A stretch of 64,000 nt of DNA from Carnobacterium maltaromaticum DSM 20342 (GCF_000744945.1 NZ_JQMX01000001.1:1612001-1676000), one strand, 5' to 3'. Numbered from the stretch's first letter, positions 9,419 through 19,265 are shown. The notes: generated from the sequence alone by a model not told the origin. Numbers and translations: made by a program.

Positions 9419-11356
9419 TTAACCTCGACTATATTGATTAATTTCGCTTATTAGCATTTGAATAAAATCATTCTTGGCCATAGTTCTATTTTCTTTACTT
9501 TGATATCTACGACCTGTCAGTGTGTTGTTCAGCATTTCCTCTTCCCCAACAACTACTTGGAATGGCACTTTATTCATCTGAGCAGATCGAATTTTATACC
9601 CCAATTTTTCATTGCGATAATCAACCTCAACTCGAATTCCTTTTTCTAGCATTGATTCTTTTAAAGTTTCTGCGTACTCAGCGTGATGCGCAGCACTTAC
9701 AGGCAGTATCATCACTTGAACTGGAGCTAACCAAGTGGGAAAAGCGCCTTTATAAATTTCAGTTAAATAGGCTACAAAACGCTACATTGTCGATACAATA
9801 CCACGATGAATAACAATAGCTCGATGTTTTTCACCATCTTCACCTACATAAGTTAAGTCAAATTTTTCAGGTAGAAATCGGTCTAATTGAATAGTGGATA
9901 ATGTCTCCTCCATTCCCATCGCTGTTTTCACTTGAACATCCAACTTAGGACCATAAAAAGCAGCTTCTCCTTCTGCTTCAAAATAAGTTAAATTTAAATC
10001 CTTTAAAGCTTTTCGTAATAAATCGGCTGTTTCACTCCAAACTTTTTGATCGCCATGATATTTTTCTGTATTCAATAAGTCAGGTAAGCTTAGTCTAAAG
10101 CGATACTCTGTGATGTTGAAATCTTCATACACAGCCACCATTAAAGCAATAGTTCGCTTGAATTCTTCTAACACTTGATCAGGTCGGACAAAAGTATGTC
10201 CATCGTTTAATGTCATCTCACGAACCCGTTGTAAACCTGACACTGCGCCACTCTTTTCATAGCGATGCATCATACCTAATTCAGCAATTCGAATCGGTAG
10301 CTCTCGATAGCTATGCACATCATTTTTATACAACATCATATGATGAGGACAATTCATCGGGCGCAACACTAAAAGTTCCCCATCTCCAATATCCATTGGT
10401 GGAAACATATCCTCGTGATAATGCTCCCAATGCCCAGAAGTTTTATATATTTCAGTATTTGCCATTATTGGAGTATATACATGTTGATACCCTAAACTAA
10501 TTTCTTTATCAACAATATAACGCTCAATGATTCTTCTAATCGTTGCACCTTTAGGCAACCAAAAAGGTAACCCTAACCCAACTTCTTGAGACGTCATAAA
10601 TAAATTCAATTCTTTGCCAATTTTTCTATGATCGCGCTCTTTGGCTTCTTCGCGTTTTTGTAAATAGTCTTTTAATTCTTTTTTACTAAAAAAAGCAACT
10701 CCGTAGATCCGTTGCAACATTTTATTTTTGGAGTTACCTTGCCAATAAGCTCCTGATACTGTCAATAATTTAAAATTCTGATTGCGCCCAGTAGTTTGTA
10801 GTTGCGGTCCTGAAACTAGGTCGATATGCTCTCCTATTTTAGCTAAACTATAGCTCTCTTGATTTATTGAACCCTTTATCAATTCTAATTTATATGGATT
10901 TTCTTTAAATTGTTCTATTGCTTCTTTCTGGGTCATAACTTCCCCATTAATCTTCTCATTCGCTTTAACTAATTCTTTCATCTCATTTTCAACATCACTT
11001 AATTGTTCTTCAATAACGGCCTCACTATTTTCAAAATCATAGTAAAAACCAATTTCATCCATTCCGTAAGAAGCAAGCTTTATTTCTGGGTATAATTTAA
11101 TTAAAGCCATTCCTAACATCAAAATAGCAGAATTTTTTAAAACTATCGGAGCATCTTCCGCTTCGGAGGTCACAATAATCAATGATCCATCTTCACTTAT
11201 TTTTTGATTCATTTCAATTAACTGCTGATTAAATTTACCAGCTAAAGCTTTTTTTACTAGTTTAGGATAGATTTCTGCGACTATTTGTCTCGTTGTTATG
11301 CCAGCCTCAAATTCTTTGCTACTATTATCCTGAAAAGTTAGTTTAATCATTTTCAT
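9419..11356 (-). pseudogene. thrS: Threonyl-tRNA synthetase gene interrupted by one in-frame amber codon
   Basis: The reading frame encodes a complete bacterial ThrRS: TGS domain, second additional domain, class II catalytic core ([40 protein letters not shown]) and anticodon-binding domain. At 9782-9784 a TAG replaces the Glu codon of the conserved STMERF motif (residue 525 of about 645). The frame continues intact to 9419 with FVAYLTEIYKGAFPTWLAP, VDYRNEKLGYKIRSAQ and so on. Translation would stop before the anticodon-binding domain. A separate ATG start at 9715 cannot make a useful enzyme. AGGAGG lies 9 nt before the ATG at 11356. Because ThrRS is essential, another copy must exist elsewhere or the codon is suppressed or a sequencing error. 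Confidence 0.9.
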
Positions 11357-11382
11357 TTTACTGTTCCTCCTATTTTTTTTAT

Positions 11383-11650
11383 AAAAAAAAAGCCCTAATA
11401 CTTCTAATGATAAGAAGTATTAGGGCGAATTTAATCACGGTTCCACCTAATTATTTAATGCATAGCATAGCTATCCATTACTCAATATTCGTAACGAGAA
11501 TAAGTCGGTTTAATTTCAATTAAACATTCAGAAGTGGTCAAAGTTAACAGTAAAATAGGAAATCTCAGCATTTTTCCTTCTCTGGTAAATTACTAGCGCA
11601 AACTAAGTTGTCTTCATCTAGGCTCTTTTTATCAGCCAACATTCAAACTA
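11383..11650 (-). promoter_or_regulatory. T-box leader (threonine) upstream of thrS
   Basis: On the minus strand: stem I features AGAGA and GCTG; a probable specifier ACC (Thr) at 11536-11538 in the sequence TTTGACCACTTC; then the T-box bulge sequence AGGTGGAACCGTG (11440-11455 region), overlapping a terminator stem (11390-11425) GCCCTAATACTTCT / AGAAGTATTAGGGC followed by nine T. This is the standard transcription-attenuation T-box: uncharged tRNA-Thr would favour the antiterminator. The specifier assignment is by position and by the gene downstream, so it is tentative; the terminator and T-box sequence are clear. Confidence 0.9.
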
Positions 11651-11868
11651 TTAAAAACAAATTTAACATAGAATTAAATCAAAAGCAACCTACCAATAAA
11701 TCAGTTTTTTTCTAGGAACAAATTAAAACAACAAGTTTCTCTGCTAAACAATTGAATAGTCTGAACGGACTTGACCTTAATTTTCATTATCTATCAGCTT
11801 TCCGTAATAACTTTTTTATAATAAATAAAATTCATAAAAACATTTTCTCGCTTAAATCTTCCATATGG

Positions 11869-12020
11869 TATACTTAATTAGATTATATCTAGACCTGTTT
11901 CATGTGCAAACCATTCGGGAAAAAGGTGAATTCCACAAAGAGGCAAAAAAATTCCCCTTTAATTTACTATTTTCCTTCCATCACAAGGACTGTACTCTCA
12001 ACATTTTATGGAGGTGTTTT
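11869..12020 (+). promoter_or_regulatory. Promoter and structured 5' leader of the yeiH-type gene
   Basis: An extended -10 (TGGTATACT, ending 11874) starts a leader of about 140 nt. It can form a hairpin AAAGG-t-GAATT / AATTC-c-CCTTT and a second one in which CCTTCCAT (11974-11981) pairs with ATGGAGG (12008-12014), hiding the Shine-Dalgarno of the gene at 12021. An open frame through this leader from 11865 has no ribosome site and is not counted as protein. I could not match it to a known riboswitch class by eye. Confidence 0.45.
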
Positions 12021-13001
12021 ATGAAAATTATAAAAGGACTTACATTAGTCTTATTCATTGCTTTAGTTGCAACTTGGTTGGGCAGCCTTTTTCCAATTAT
12101 AGGCAGTGCTGTTTTTGCTATTATTTTTGGTATCTTAATAAAAAATACCGTCGATGTTGCCCCAGAATTTAAACCTGGGATTGCTTTTTCATCAAAAAAA
12201 ATTTTACAGGCTTCAATTGTGTTACTAGGATTTAGCCTATCGATTCAAGATATTGGGAAAACAGGGTTATCTTCTTTAAAGGTGACACTGGTAACTATCG
12301 TAGTTGCTTTTATCATCGCTTTTCTTGTCGGAAAATGGTTAAAAGTTCCAAATAAAATGCAAATTTTAATTGGAGTCGGAACAGCTATTTGCGGAGGTTC
12401 AGCTATTGCTGCCGTCTCTCCAATTATTGAAGCCGATGATGATGAAATTGCACTTTCAATTTCAACTATTTTTCTATTCAATATCATTGCCGTTTTTTTA
12501 TTCCCATTCTTAGGTCATTACTTTCAAATGACTGATGCTGGATTTGGACTTTGGGCTGGTACAGCCATTAATGATACGTCTTCTGTTGTTGCTGCTGGTT
12601 ATAGTTTTAGCCAACCTGCTGGCGATTTCGCCACAATTGTGAAGTTAACACGTGCCACACTAATTATTCCAATTTCCTTAATCATTGCCGGTATAACCTT
12701 TTATCAGAAAAAGAAAACGGCAAAAAAAGTCGCCTTAAAACAAATTTTCCCTTGGTTTATTTTATATTTCTTAATCGCTTCAATCATTAGTTCCACGGGA
12801 ATTTTACCTGCTATTTTTATTGCGACAACAAGTTGGCTTGCTAAATTTATGATTGCTATGGCCTTAGCTGCTATTGGTTTATCAGCAAACCTAAAAGATA
12901 TGCTAAAAACTGGGCCAAAACCAATTTTATTGGGTTTAATTACTTGGTTCTTTGTCGCAGGTAGTAGCCTATTAATCCAAATTATAGAAAAACAATGGTA
13001 A
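12021..13001 (+). CDS. YeiH-family putative sulfate exporter (PSE family)
   Basis: 326 residues with about ten hydrophobic helices. Family signatures are ILQASIVLLGFSLS, VGTAICGGSAIAAVSPII, WAGTAINDTSSVVAAGYSFS and FMIAMALAAIGLSANLKDM. The family (UPF0324/Cons_hypoth698) is annotated as putative sulfate exporter; direct transport evidence is thin. The start at 12021 is set by GGAGGTG 5 nt upstream; a longer frame to 11865 exists but covers a structured leader. The transcript is followed by a small inverted repeat and then uppP on the same strand. Confidence 0.8.
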   Translation: MKIIKGLTLVLFIALVATWLGSLFPIIGSAVFAIIFGILIKNTVDVAPEFKPGIAFSSKKILQASIVLLGFSLSIQDIGKTGLSSLKVTLVTIVVAFIIAFLVGKWLKVPNKMQILIGVGTAICGGSAIAAVSPIIEADDDEIALSISTIFLFNIIAVFLFPFLGHYFQMTDAGFGLWAGTAINDTSSVVAAGYSFSQPAGDFATIVKLTRATLIIPISLIIAGITFYQKKKTAKKVALKQIFPWFILYFLIASIISSTGILPAIFIATTSWLAKFMIAMALAAIGLSANLKDMLKTGPKPILLGLITWFFVAGSSLLIQIIEKQW

Positions 13002-13036
13002 CCGAACTATCTAAATTTTTCTTAAAAAAAGCTAAA

Positions 13037-13060
13037 AATTGCCTAAAACATTAGGCAATT
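13037..13060 (+). terminator. Small inverted repeat after the yeiH-type gene
   Basis: AATTGCCTAA / TTAGGCAATT with a 4-nt loop. The T-run is missing on the plus strand (AATGAAAAAA follows), so it may be a weak terminator, an mRNA 3' stabiliser or an operator for uppP. Confidence 0.4.
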
Positions 13061-13143
13061 AATGAAAAAAAGCTTATACTGAAAGTTGTGAGATAAAATC
13101 CTTAACTGGAAAATAACTGCATTGAAAGGAAGAAATAATACGT

Positions 13144-13962
13144 ATGATTGATATTTTAAAAGCTATCTTGTTAGGCATTATTGAAGGTATAACGGAATGG
13201 CTACCAATTAGTAGTACGGGGCATATGATTTTAGTTGATGAATTTTTAAAATTAAATGTTTCGGCTGAATTTATGAAAATGTTTCTAGTTGTGATTCAAC
13301 TTGGTGCCATTTTGGCCGTGGTTGTCCTCTATTTCCACAAGTTAAATCCTTTTTCACCGAAGAAAACAAAACAGGAGAATCAAGATACTTTTAGTCTTTG
13401 GTTTAAGGTAATCGTAGCTGTTTTACCTGCTGCTGTACTTGGTTTCCTATTCGATGATTATTTAGATGAAAAATTCTATAATTTTCAAACAGTAGCAGCA
13501 ACTTTAATTATCTACGGGGTACTATTTATTGTGATTGAAACTTGGAATAAAGATCGCAAGCCTTCAATTACTAACTTTAATGAACTAAGCTATAAAATGG
13601 CCCTGTTTATTGGCTTCTTCCAAGTCTTAGCTTTAATCCCTGGAACATCTCGTTCTGGAGCTACAATTCTTGGCGCAATTCTTTTAGGAACATCTCGTTT
13701 TGTTGCTACTGAATTTTCATTTTTCTTATCTATCCCAGTGATGTTTGGAGCTAGTTTACTAAAATTAGTTAAATTTGGCTTTGTCTTTACAGGTATGGAA
13801 TATGCAATCTTATTTACAGGTATGATTACTGCTTTTATCGTTTCGATTATAGCGATTAAATTCTTACTTGGCTATATTAAAAATAATGACTTTAAAGCCT
13901 TTGGGTACTATCGCATTATCTTAGGAATTATTTTACTAGGCTATCTATTTTTTATTAAGTAA
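13144..13962 (+). CDS. uppP: Undecaprenyl-diphosphatase
   Basis: 272-residue integral membrane phosphatase of the UppP/BacA family, which converts undecaprenyl pyrophosphate to the monophosphate carrier used for peptidoglycan and teichoic acid synthesis and confers bacitracin tolerance. Both catalytic motifs are present: [17 protein letters not shown] near residue 16 and [10 protein letters not shown] near residue 165. The length is normal for the family. AAAGGAAG lies upstream of the ATG. It is monocistronic, ending at a strong terminator shared with gadB. Many Firmicutes carry more than one UppP. Confidence 0.95.
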   Translation: MIDILKAILLGIIEGITEWLPISSTGHMILVDEFLKLNVSAEFMKMFLVVIQLGAILAVVVLYFHKLNPFSPKKTKQENQDTFSLWFKVIVAVLPAAVLGFLFDDYLDEKFYNFQTVAATLIIYGVLFIVIETWNKDRKPSITNFNELSYKMALFIGFFQVLALIPGTSRSGATILGAILLGTSRFVATEFSFFLSIPVMFGASLLKLVKFGFVFTGMEYAILFTGMITAFIVSIIAIKFLLGYIKNNDFKAFGYYRIILGIILLGYLFFIK

Positions 13963-13967
13963 AACTT

Positions 13968-14010
13968 AAAAGCTCGCAACCAAATGAATTGATTTGGTTG
14001 CGAGCTTTTT
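13968..14010. terminator. Bidirectional terminator between uppP and gadB
   Basis: 18-bp stem AAAGCTCGCAACCAAAT / ATTTGGTTGCGAGCTTT around a 6-nt loop with T-run on plus and A-run on the other side; convergent genes on both flanks. Confidence 0.92.
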
Positions 14011-14012
14011 TA

Positions 14013-15416
14013 TTAGTGGGTGAACCCTTGTGCACCATGTTCTTCTTTACTATGGAAAAGGACGTGTGCTTGATTTAGCTCTTTTAAAGCTTCATTAAAA
14101 TCTTCCATAAAATCAACTGCAGTATTCATCCCAAAATCGGCGCGAACTACATAACGTTGAACAAGTACATCTTCTAAATCGGCTGGTAATGGATAAGCAG
14201 GTACTTGCCACCCTTTCATTAATAGACGATCAGCTAAATCATACAATGTCCATTCAACCTCAGTCTCTACCTTTAGAGCGTAGCAAACAATTGGCAAATT
14301 AACACCATCATTATACATTTTAAATAAACCTGTTTTTTCAACTTCCGCCGCTAAATACATTGCTACATCTTTAGTTCTTTGATGAATCGCGCGATAGCCT
14401 TCAAAACCAAAACGTAAAAAATTATAATATTGCCCAATAATTTGGCTTGCACTTCTAGAGAAATTAATTGCCATCGTTGGCATTTCCCCACCTAAATAGC
14501 TCACATTAAAAACCAGCTCTTCTGGTAAATAGGCTTTATCACGCCACAACACCCAACCAATTCCAGGATAGACTAAGCCGTATTTATGCCCAGAAGTATT
14601 AATTGAAGCTACATTTTTCAAGCGGAAATCCCACTGCAATTTCGGCTCAATAAAAGGAGCAAACATCGCGCCAGAAGCACCATCAACATGAATAGAAATT
14701 TTATAGTCTGTTTGAGAATTGTAAGTTTCAACCAAAGCATCTAAAGCTTTAATATCATCATATTTACCTGTATAAGTGATCCCTAATATCCCTACAATAC
14801 CAATTGTATATTCATCAACATAATCCATCACTTTATCCATATCCATACTCATATGCTTTTCGTCCATAGGTACAGTCCGCATCTCAATATCCCAATATAC
14901 GCAAAACTTCTCCCAACAAACTTGATACCCTGATGAAATAACTAAATTTGGGCTTGCAGCCTGTATATTCAAGCCTAATTTTTTAGCTTGGTTACGCCAT
15001 CTAAACTTCATTGCCATCCCTGCTAACATACAAGCTTCTGAAGAACCGACTGTTGAGGTTCCTGTATAACTTTTCTCTTTAGGTGCATTCCACAAATCTG
15101 CCAAAATATTGACACAACGATTTTCTAATTCTGCTGTCCGAGGATATTCTGATTTATCGATTGCATTTTTCTCTAAAGTTTCAGCCATTAATAGAGCCGC
15201 TTCATCCTCCATATAAGTTTGGCAAAATGTAGCCAAATTTTGTCTAGCATTCCCTTCATCTAAAAATTCATCTTTAACTAAACGATAGGCTACTCGAGGT
15301 TCAATTGGGTTTTTCCCTAATTTATACTTAGGAATTTCTTGTTCTTCTGCTCCTGTTCCAAAAATAGGTTCTAAATAATCATTCTTTTTCGTTTGATCTT
15401 CTTTGCCATACAACAT
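14013..15416 (-). CDS. gadB: Glutamate decarboxylase
   Basis: 467-residue PLP enzyme that converts glutamate to GABA and CO2, consuming a proton. The PLP-lysine motif SINTSGHKYGLVYPGIGW is present, together with GSSEACMLAGMAMKFRW and SIHVDGASGAMFAPF of group II decarboxylases. Length equals that of E. coli GadB and lactococcal GadB. GGGGA lies upstream of the ATG. The usual partner, the glutamate/GABA antiporter GadC, is not adjacent and not elsewhere in the window, so acid resistance would need a transporter encoded elsewhere. It is monocistronic. Confidence 0.95.
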   Translation of the reverse strand: MLYGKEDQTKKNDYLEPIFGTGAEEQEIPKYKLGKNPIEPRVAYRLVKDEFLDEGNARQNLATFCQTYMEDEAALLMAETLEKNAIDKSEYPRTAELENRCVNILADLWNAPKEKSYTGTSTVGSSEACMLAGMAMKFRWRNQAKKLGLNIQAASPNLVISSGYQVCWEKFCVYWDIEMRTVPMDEKHMSMDMDKVMDYVDEYTIGIVGILGITYTGKYDDIKALDALVETYNSQTDYKISIHVDGASGAMFAPFIEPKLQWDFRLKNVASINTSGHKYGLVYPGIGWVLWRDKAYLPEELVFNVSYLGGEMPTMAINFSRSASQIIGQYYNFLRFGFEGYRAIHQRTKDVAMYLAAEVEKTGLFKMYNDGVNLPIVCYALKVETEVEWTLYDLADRLLMKGWQVPAYPLPADLEDVLVQRYVVRADFGMNTAVDFMEDFNEALKELNQAHVLFHSKEEHGAQGFTH

Positions 15417-15532
15417 CGCTTTCCCCTCCGCTTATCTGATTTAAAAGCCTTCCTCCATAGCATACAAAACTTTCACATAAAACGAAAGGAATACCCTTTT
15501 TTCAAATTGAAGCCTGCACTATTCTCATCTAT

Positions 15533-15585
15533 AAAAAACGACTCCTAAAAGCTAGATTTTTCAATCCACTTTTTTGGAGTCGCAC
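15533..15585 (-). terminator. Terminator of the mupG-murQ-murP operon
   Basis: On the minus strand, GCGACTCC...GGAGTCG closes a long hairpin, with inner pairing AAAAAAG / CTTTT, followed by TTTTTTA. It lies 20 nt after the murP stop. Confidence 0.8.
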
Positions 15586-15603
15586 TCAATTTATTCTATT
15601 AGT

Positions 15604-17064
15604 TTACAACTCAGTTGCTTCCATTGCTTCCTTCGGTACTCCAAAGAAGTAAGTTGCTAAGAAACCACCAAGATAAGCTGCCAATAATCCAATTAGATAG
15701 CCCAACCATTTACCATTTGCAATCAACGGTAATAAGGCTACTCCACTTGGTCCAATTGCAATAGCTCCAATTCCTCCGAAAGCACCAATCACTGCCCCAC
15801 CGATACCGCCGCCAATACAAGCAGTCACGAAAGGACGACCTAATGGTAATGTAACACCATAAATCAATGGTTCACCAATACCCAAGATTCCTACAGGTAA
15901 AGCGCCTTTAATCATATTTGTTAATTTTTTATTTTTTTGACACTTCATCCATAAAGCAATCGCGGCTCCTACTTGTCCAGCTCCAGCCATTGCTAAAATT
16001 GGTAACAATAAGGTCATGCCTGTTGTTGTAATCATTTCAATATGAATCGGAGTTAAAACTTGATGTAGTCCAAACATCACCATTGGTAGGAATGCTGCTC
16101 CTAATACGAATCCAGCAAAAGCCCCTCCAACATTCAGCACCCAATTAATAGCTCCTACTAACCCACCTGAAATTAATCCTGCAACCGGCATAATTAAGAA
16201 AATTGTTAACATCCCTATCACTAATAAAGAAATAGTTGGGGTAATAATAATATCAATCGCTTCTGGAATCACTTTATGCAGACGTTTTTCAACGATTGCA
16301 ATCAACCATACAGCAAAAATCACCCCAATGATTCCACCTTGACCAGCTACTAAATCGCCACCTGTAAAAATGTTAGGCAAGGGCATTTCTGGAGTCATCC
16401 CTGCTAAATATACAATCCCACCGACAATTCCACCTAAGGCCTCAGTTGCACCAAATTCTTTTGCCGCATTAATCCCAACATAAATTTGTAAATAGACAAA
16501 CAACCCATTTTTTATAATATTTAGAACGGTTACAATTGTTACCCAGTTATCTCCACTAATATTCCCAGCCAATAATAAATTAGAAATAATAGCCGCTATC
16601 CCACCAATAATCCCTGCCCCAACAAAGGCTGGAATCATCGGTACAAATATATTCGCAATTGATTTTAAAGCCCGTTTAACAGGTGTATTGTTTTTCTTTT
16701 TTTGTGCTGCTTTAGTAGCTGCAGCAACTCGTTCAGCTTCTTCTAAACCAGAATTCCCTTTCGCTGTCTCGGAACGATTAGAGTCAACTGGAATTGGATC
16801 ACCTAACTTAACTCCAACCATTTCAACCATTTTATTCGCTACTTTATTAACTGTGCCTGGTCCGACAATAACTTGTAAATTATCATCTTCAACAACACCC
16901 ATAACCCCATCAATAGCCTTCAAATCTTCCATTTGAACCAATGAATCGTCTCGAATATCCATCCGAACACGAGTCATAAAGTGAATAACCTTGCTGACAT
17001 TTCCAGTGCCACCAACTTTTTCATAAATTTCTCTTGCTAAGCGATCCTCTTTTAACTCTACCAT
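15604..17064 (-). CDS. murP: MurP-like MurNAc PTS permease EIIBC, catalytic Cys replaced by Phe
   Basis: 486 residues: N-terminal EIIB (about 1-85), an Ala/Lys-rich linker (90-130) and a ten-helix EIIC with [10 protein letters not shown] ([17 protein letters not shown]). Family and position next to murQ and mupG indicate import and phosphorylation of N-acetylmuramic acid; like MurP it has no EIIA domain and would use a Glc-type EIIA in trans. The EIIB active site of this family reads N/H-C-M/A-T-R-x-R; here residues 28-34 are HFMTRVR, so the phospho-accepting Cys is Phe29. The codon is TTT, one base from TGT. The rest of the EIIB domain and the EIIC look intact. As written the protein should not phosphorylate sugar. 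Confidence 0.85.
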   Translation of the reverse strand: MVELKEDRLAREIYEKVGGTGNVSKVIHFMTRVRMDIRDDSLVQMEDLKAIDGVMGVVEDDNLQVIVGPGTVNKVANKMVEMVGVKLGDPIPVDSNRSETAKGNSGLEEAERVAAATKAAQKKKNNTPVKRALKSIANIFVPMIPAFVGAGIIGGIAAIISNLLLAGNISGDNWVTIVTVLNIIKNGLFVYLQIYVGINAAKEFGATEALGGIVGGIVYLAGMTPEMPLPNIFTGGDLVAGQGGIIGVIFAVWLIAIVEKRLHKVIPEAIDIIITPTISLLVIGMLTIFLIMPVAGLISGGLVGAINWVLNVGGAFAGFVLGAAFLPMVMFGLHQVLTPIHIEMITTTGMTLLLPILAMAGAGQVGAAIALWMKCQKNKKLTNMIKGALPVGILGIGEPLIYGVTLPLGRPFVTACIGGGIGGAVIGAFGGIGAIAIGPSGVALLPLIANGKWLGYLIGLLAAYLGGFLATYFFGVPKEAMEATEL

Positions 17065-17082
17065 TTTTATTCCCCCATTCTT

Positions 17083-17970
17083 TTATAAAGTATCTCGAAT
17101 AAAACCATTTGCCTTAGCTAATTTTTTTTCTGCCTCAGATTTAGAGCTTTCAGTCAAAATCATGACAATTGCTAATTTGACTTGCTGTTCAGCCTCATCG
17201 AATTTTTGACTGGCTAACTCATAGCTACATTCTGTCGCTTCCATAATAATTCGCTTCGACCGCTCTTCTAATTTTTCATTTGTCGGTTTTACATCAACCA
17301 TTAAATTTTGATAGACTTTGCCAATACCAATCATAGAAACTGTCGATAACATGTTCAAGATGAGCTTTTGCGCAGTTCCTGATTTCAAACGCGTGGAACC
17401 TGTTAAAATTTCTGGACCTACATTAACCTCTATTGGAAACGTCGCAAATTGACTGATTTCAGCGTCTTTATTACAAGAAATGGTTGCTGTTGTTGCTCCA
17501 ATTTGATTGGCATACTCTAATCCACCAATTACATAAGGGGTTCTACCACTGGCTGCAATTCCCACAACAACGTCATTTTTAGTTAACTGAATTTTTTTTA
17601 AATCTGCTATCCCTAACTCTTTCGAATCTTCAGCACCTTCAACTGCAATGGTCATGGCCTTCATTCCACCAGCAATTAAACCTTGAACCATGCTTGGCTC
17701 TACACCAAATGTTGGTACACATTCAGCTGCATCTAATACACCTAAACGTCCACTAGTTCCGGCACCTAGATAAATCAAACGCCCATTTTGCTTAAATGCG
17801 GCAATAATTTGGTCAACGACTGCATGAATACTTTTTAATTCTTTTTCGACAGCATTGGCAACTTTTTTATCTTCATTGTTCATTAAAATCAGCATTTCAT
17901 TTGTTGATAATTGATCCAATCCCATCGTATCTTTGTTTCTCGCTTCTGTTGTTAATTTCTCTAATTGCAT
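17083..17970 (-). CDS. murQ: N-acetylmuramic acid 6-phosphate etherase
   Basis: 295 residues. MurQ removes the D-lactyl ether from MurNAc-6-phosphate to give GlcNAc-6-phosphate. SIS-domain motifs are clear: [45 protein letters not shown] and [22 protein letters not shown]. The ATG at 17988 gives a longer frame, but GAGGT lies between it and the ATG at 17970 with 7-nt spacing, so 17970 is preferred. It lies 20 nt after mupG and 18 nt before murP in one operon. Confidence 0.95.
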   Translation of the reverse strand: MQLEKLTTEARNKDTMGLDQLSTNEMLILMNNEDKKVANAVEKELKSIHAVVDQIIAAFKQNGRLIYLGAGTSGRLGVLDAAECVPTFGVEPSMVQGLIAGGMKAMTIAVEGAEDSKELGIADLKKIQLTKNDVVVGIAASGRTPYVIGGLEYANQIGATTATISCNKDAEISQFATFPIEVNVGPEILTGSTRLKSGTAQKLILNMLSTVSMIGIGKVYQNLMVDVKPTNEKLEERSKRIIMEATECSYELASQKFDEAEQQVKLAIVMILTESSKSEAEKKLAKANGFIRDTL

Positions 17971-17990
17971 AACCTGTACCTCTTTCATTA

Positions 17991-19055
17991 CTAACTTTGT
18001 ATTTGTATTCTAAATAGTTGTCCTGCTTGACTGCATTGTTTTAATAAATCAATATCTGCTGGAACTATAACAGCTACAACATTTACTTTTTCATCACTTG
18101 GTAAATCTACTAATGAAATTTGAATTTCACCCATATAACGTCCATAGTCTTGATTATCAATCGTGACACTCCCTATTTTTCTCGGGACTGTTTGTTGTGC
18201 TTCTACCTTCTTTATCTTTTTAAAACGAGCGTCTGCACTGCGAATGACATCTCTAGCTGGATCAAAACGATTTTGATGGTCTCCTTCAATCAATTCCAGA
18301 TAACTTTTTGATTCTGTCGGAATGGCATGTAATAAAATCCGTTTCTCTGATTGATATAAGTTAAATTGATTCATTGTTTCTGAGTCAATTTCTGGATCTC
18401 CTAGATAAACATCATCAACGTGACACTCTTCTTTCAACTCAATCATTCCACTTAACGGATTACTAAAGCGATGTTTTTCTAAAGTAGGTAGCCCGGAAAA
18501 TAAAGGTCCTCGCAACTTCTTATTCCCTGGAACAAAAGCCATTACTCTGAAACCTAATTCTTTAAGCCATTGATTCTTAGCTACAAATACTTCTTTTCCT
18601 AAACCTGTTTCTGGACGAGGATAATAGTTGTGCCAAGCTTCCATATTATCGAAATTGGCATTAAACTCTTGTAATTCAGCTACATCCTTTTTAGTAATGG
18701 TACTGGCATTTAAAGCAACTTTCATATGTTGACTTAATTCTGCCATGATTTTATTTTCAATCGCATAGTCCATCCGTAATCCTGTAATTCCAGTTGCTAA
18801 AATCTCGCTAGGTCGCTTAAAAGATAACCCAATTTTGCTTAATGCTGCTCCTGAAATATCCACCGTTAAATCCATTCCAAGTTTTTTGGTAAACCTTCCT
18901 AAATCTTCTAAACGCTGCAGATATTGCTTAACATCATCTTCAGGAATGTGAAGTGAAGAAAAAACACCAGTGAATCCGTTCTCATTCATTTCACGAATAA
19001 ATGCCTTTGTTTCATTGCTTAAATCTTCTCCAAGAAAAACTGATATTCCTAACAT
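17991..19055 (-). CDS. mupG: MurNAc-6-P phosphatase, MupG family (DUF871)
   Basis: 354 residues in two parts: a TIM-barrel N-terminal half ([64 protein letters not shown] segment) and a beta-rich C-terminal domain. In S. aureus MupG dephosphorylates MurNAc-6-P, helping to channel MurNAc through the PTS. The start at 19055 follows AAAGGAGAC with good spacing; a longer frame to 19130 has no ribosome site. It is first gene of the mupG-murQ-murP operon. A second, divergent family member starts beyond 64000. Confidence 0.88.
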   Translation of the reverse strand: MLGISVFLGEDLSNETKAFIREMNENGFTGVFSSLHIPEDDVKQYLQRLEDLGRFTKKLGMDLTVDISGAALSKIGLSFKRPSEILATGITGLRMDYAIENKIMAELSQHMKVALNASTITKKDVAELQEFNANFDNMEAWHNYYPRPETGLGKEVFVAKNQWLKELGFRVMAFVPGNKKLRGPLFSGLPTLEKHRFSNPLSGMIELKEECHVDDVYLGDPEIDSETMNQFNLYQSEKRILLHAIPTESKSYLELIEGDHQNRFDPARDVIRSADARFKKIKKVEAQQTVPRKIGSVTIDNQDYGRYMGEIQISLVDLPSDEKVNVVAVIVPADIDLLKQCSQAGQLFRIQIQS

Positions 19056-19135
19056 AATAGTCTCCTTTACCCATTGAATTCTTTCAGAATTAAATTTTAA
19101 TTGAGTACTTTTAATAAACTCATCATACATCTAAA

Positions 19136-19265
19136 GAAATAAAATTTCAACAATTTTATCCAAATTAACGTAATTTTATTTCTTAAGCGTTTGTAAAAAA
19201 GCTTAAAACCCTGTTTTTAAAGGACTTTATGTTTTTTGTTATAGAAGATAATGAAATAAAATTTC
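19136..19265. promoter_or_regulatory. Three repeated palindromes, candidate MurR/RpiR operators
   Basis: GAAATAAAATTTC (arms GAAAT/ATTTC around AAA) occurs exactly at 19136-19148 and 19253-19265; a variant GTAATTTTATTTC lies at 19170-19182. All are in the promoter region of mupG-murQ-murP, whose likely regulator is the RpiR-type MurR at 60732. The link is inferred from position and symmetry. Confidence 0.55.

Noticed and set aside
9419..9715. Independent small gene starting MMILPVSAAHH
   Set aside because: It is the anticodon-binding domain of the interrupted thrS, in the same frame after the amber codon.
11865..12020. N-terminal extension of the YeiH-type protein from the ATG at 11865
   Set aside because: No ribosome site there, the ATG overlaps the -10 region, composition is unlike the protein, and GGAGGTG marks 12021.
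19182..19195. A cre-like sequence TTAAGCGTTTGTAA near mupG
   Set aside because: Only about 10 of 14 consensus positions match, so it is too weak to list as a CcpA site.
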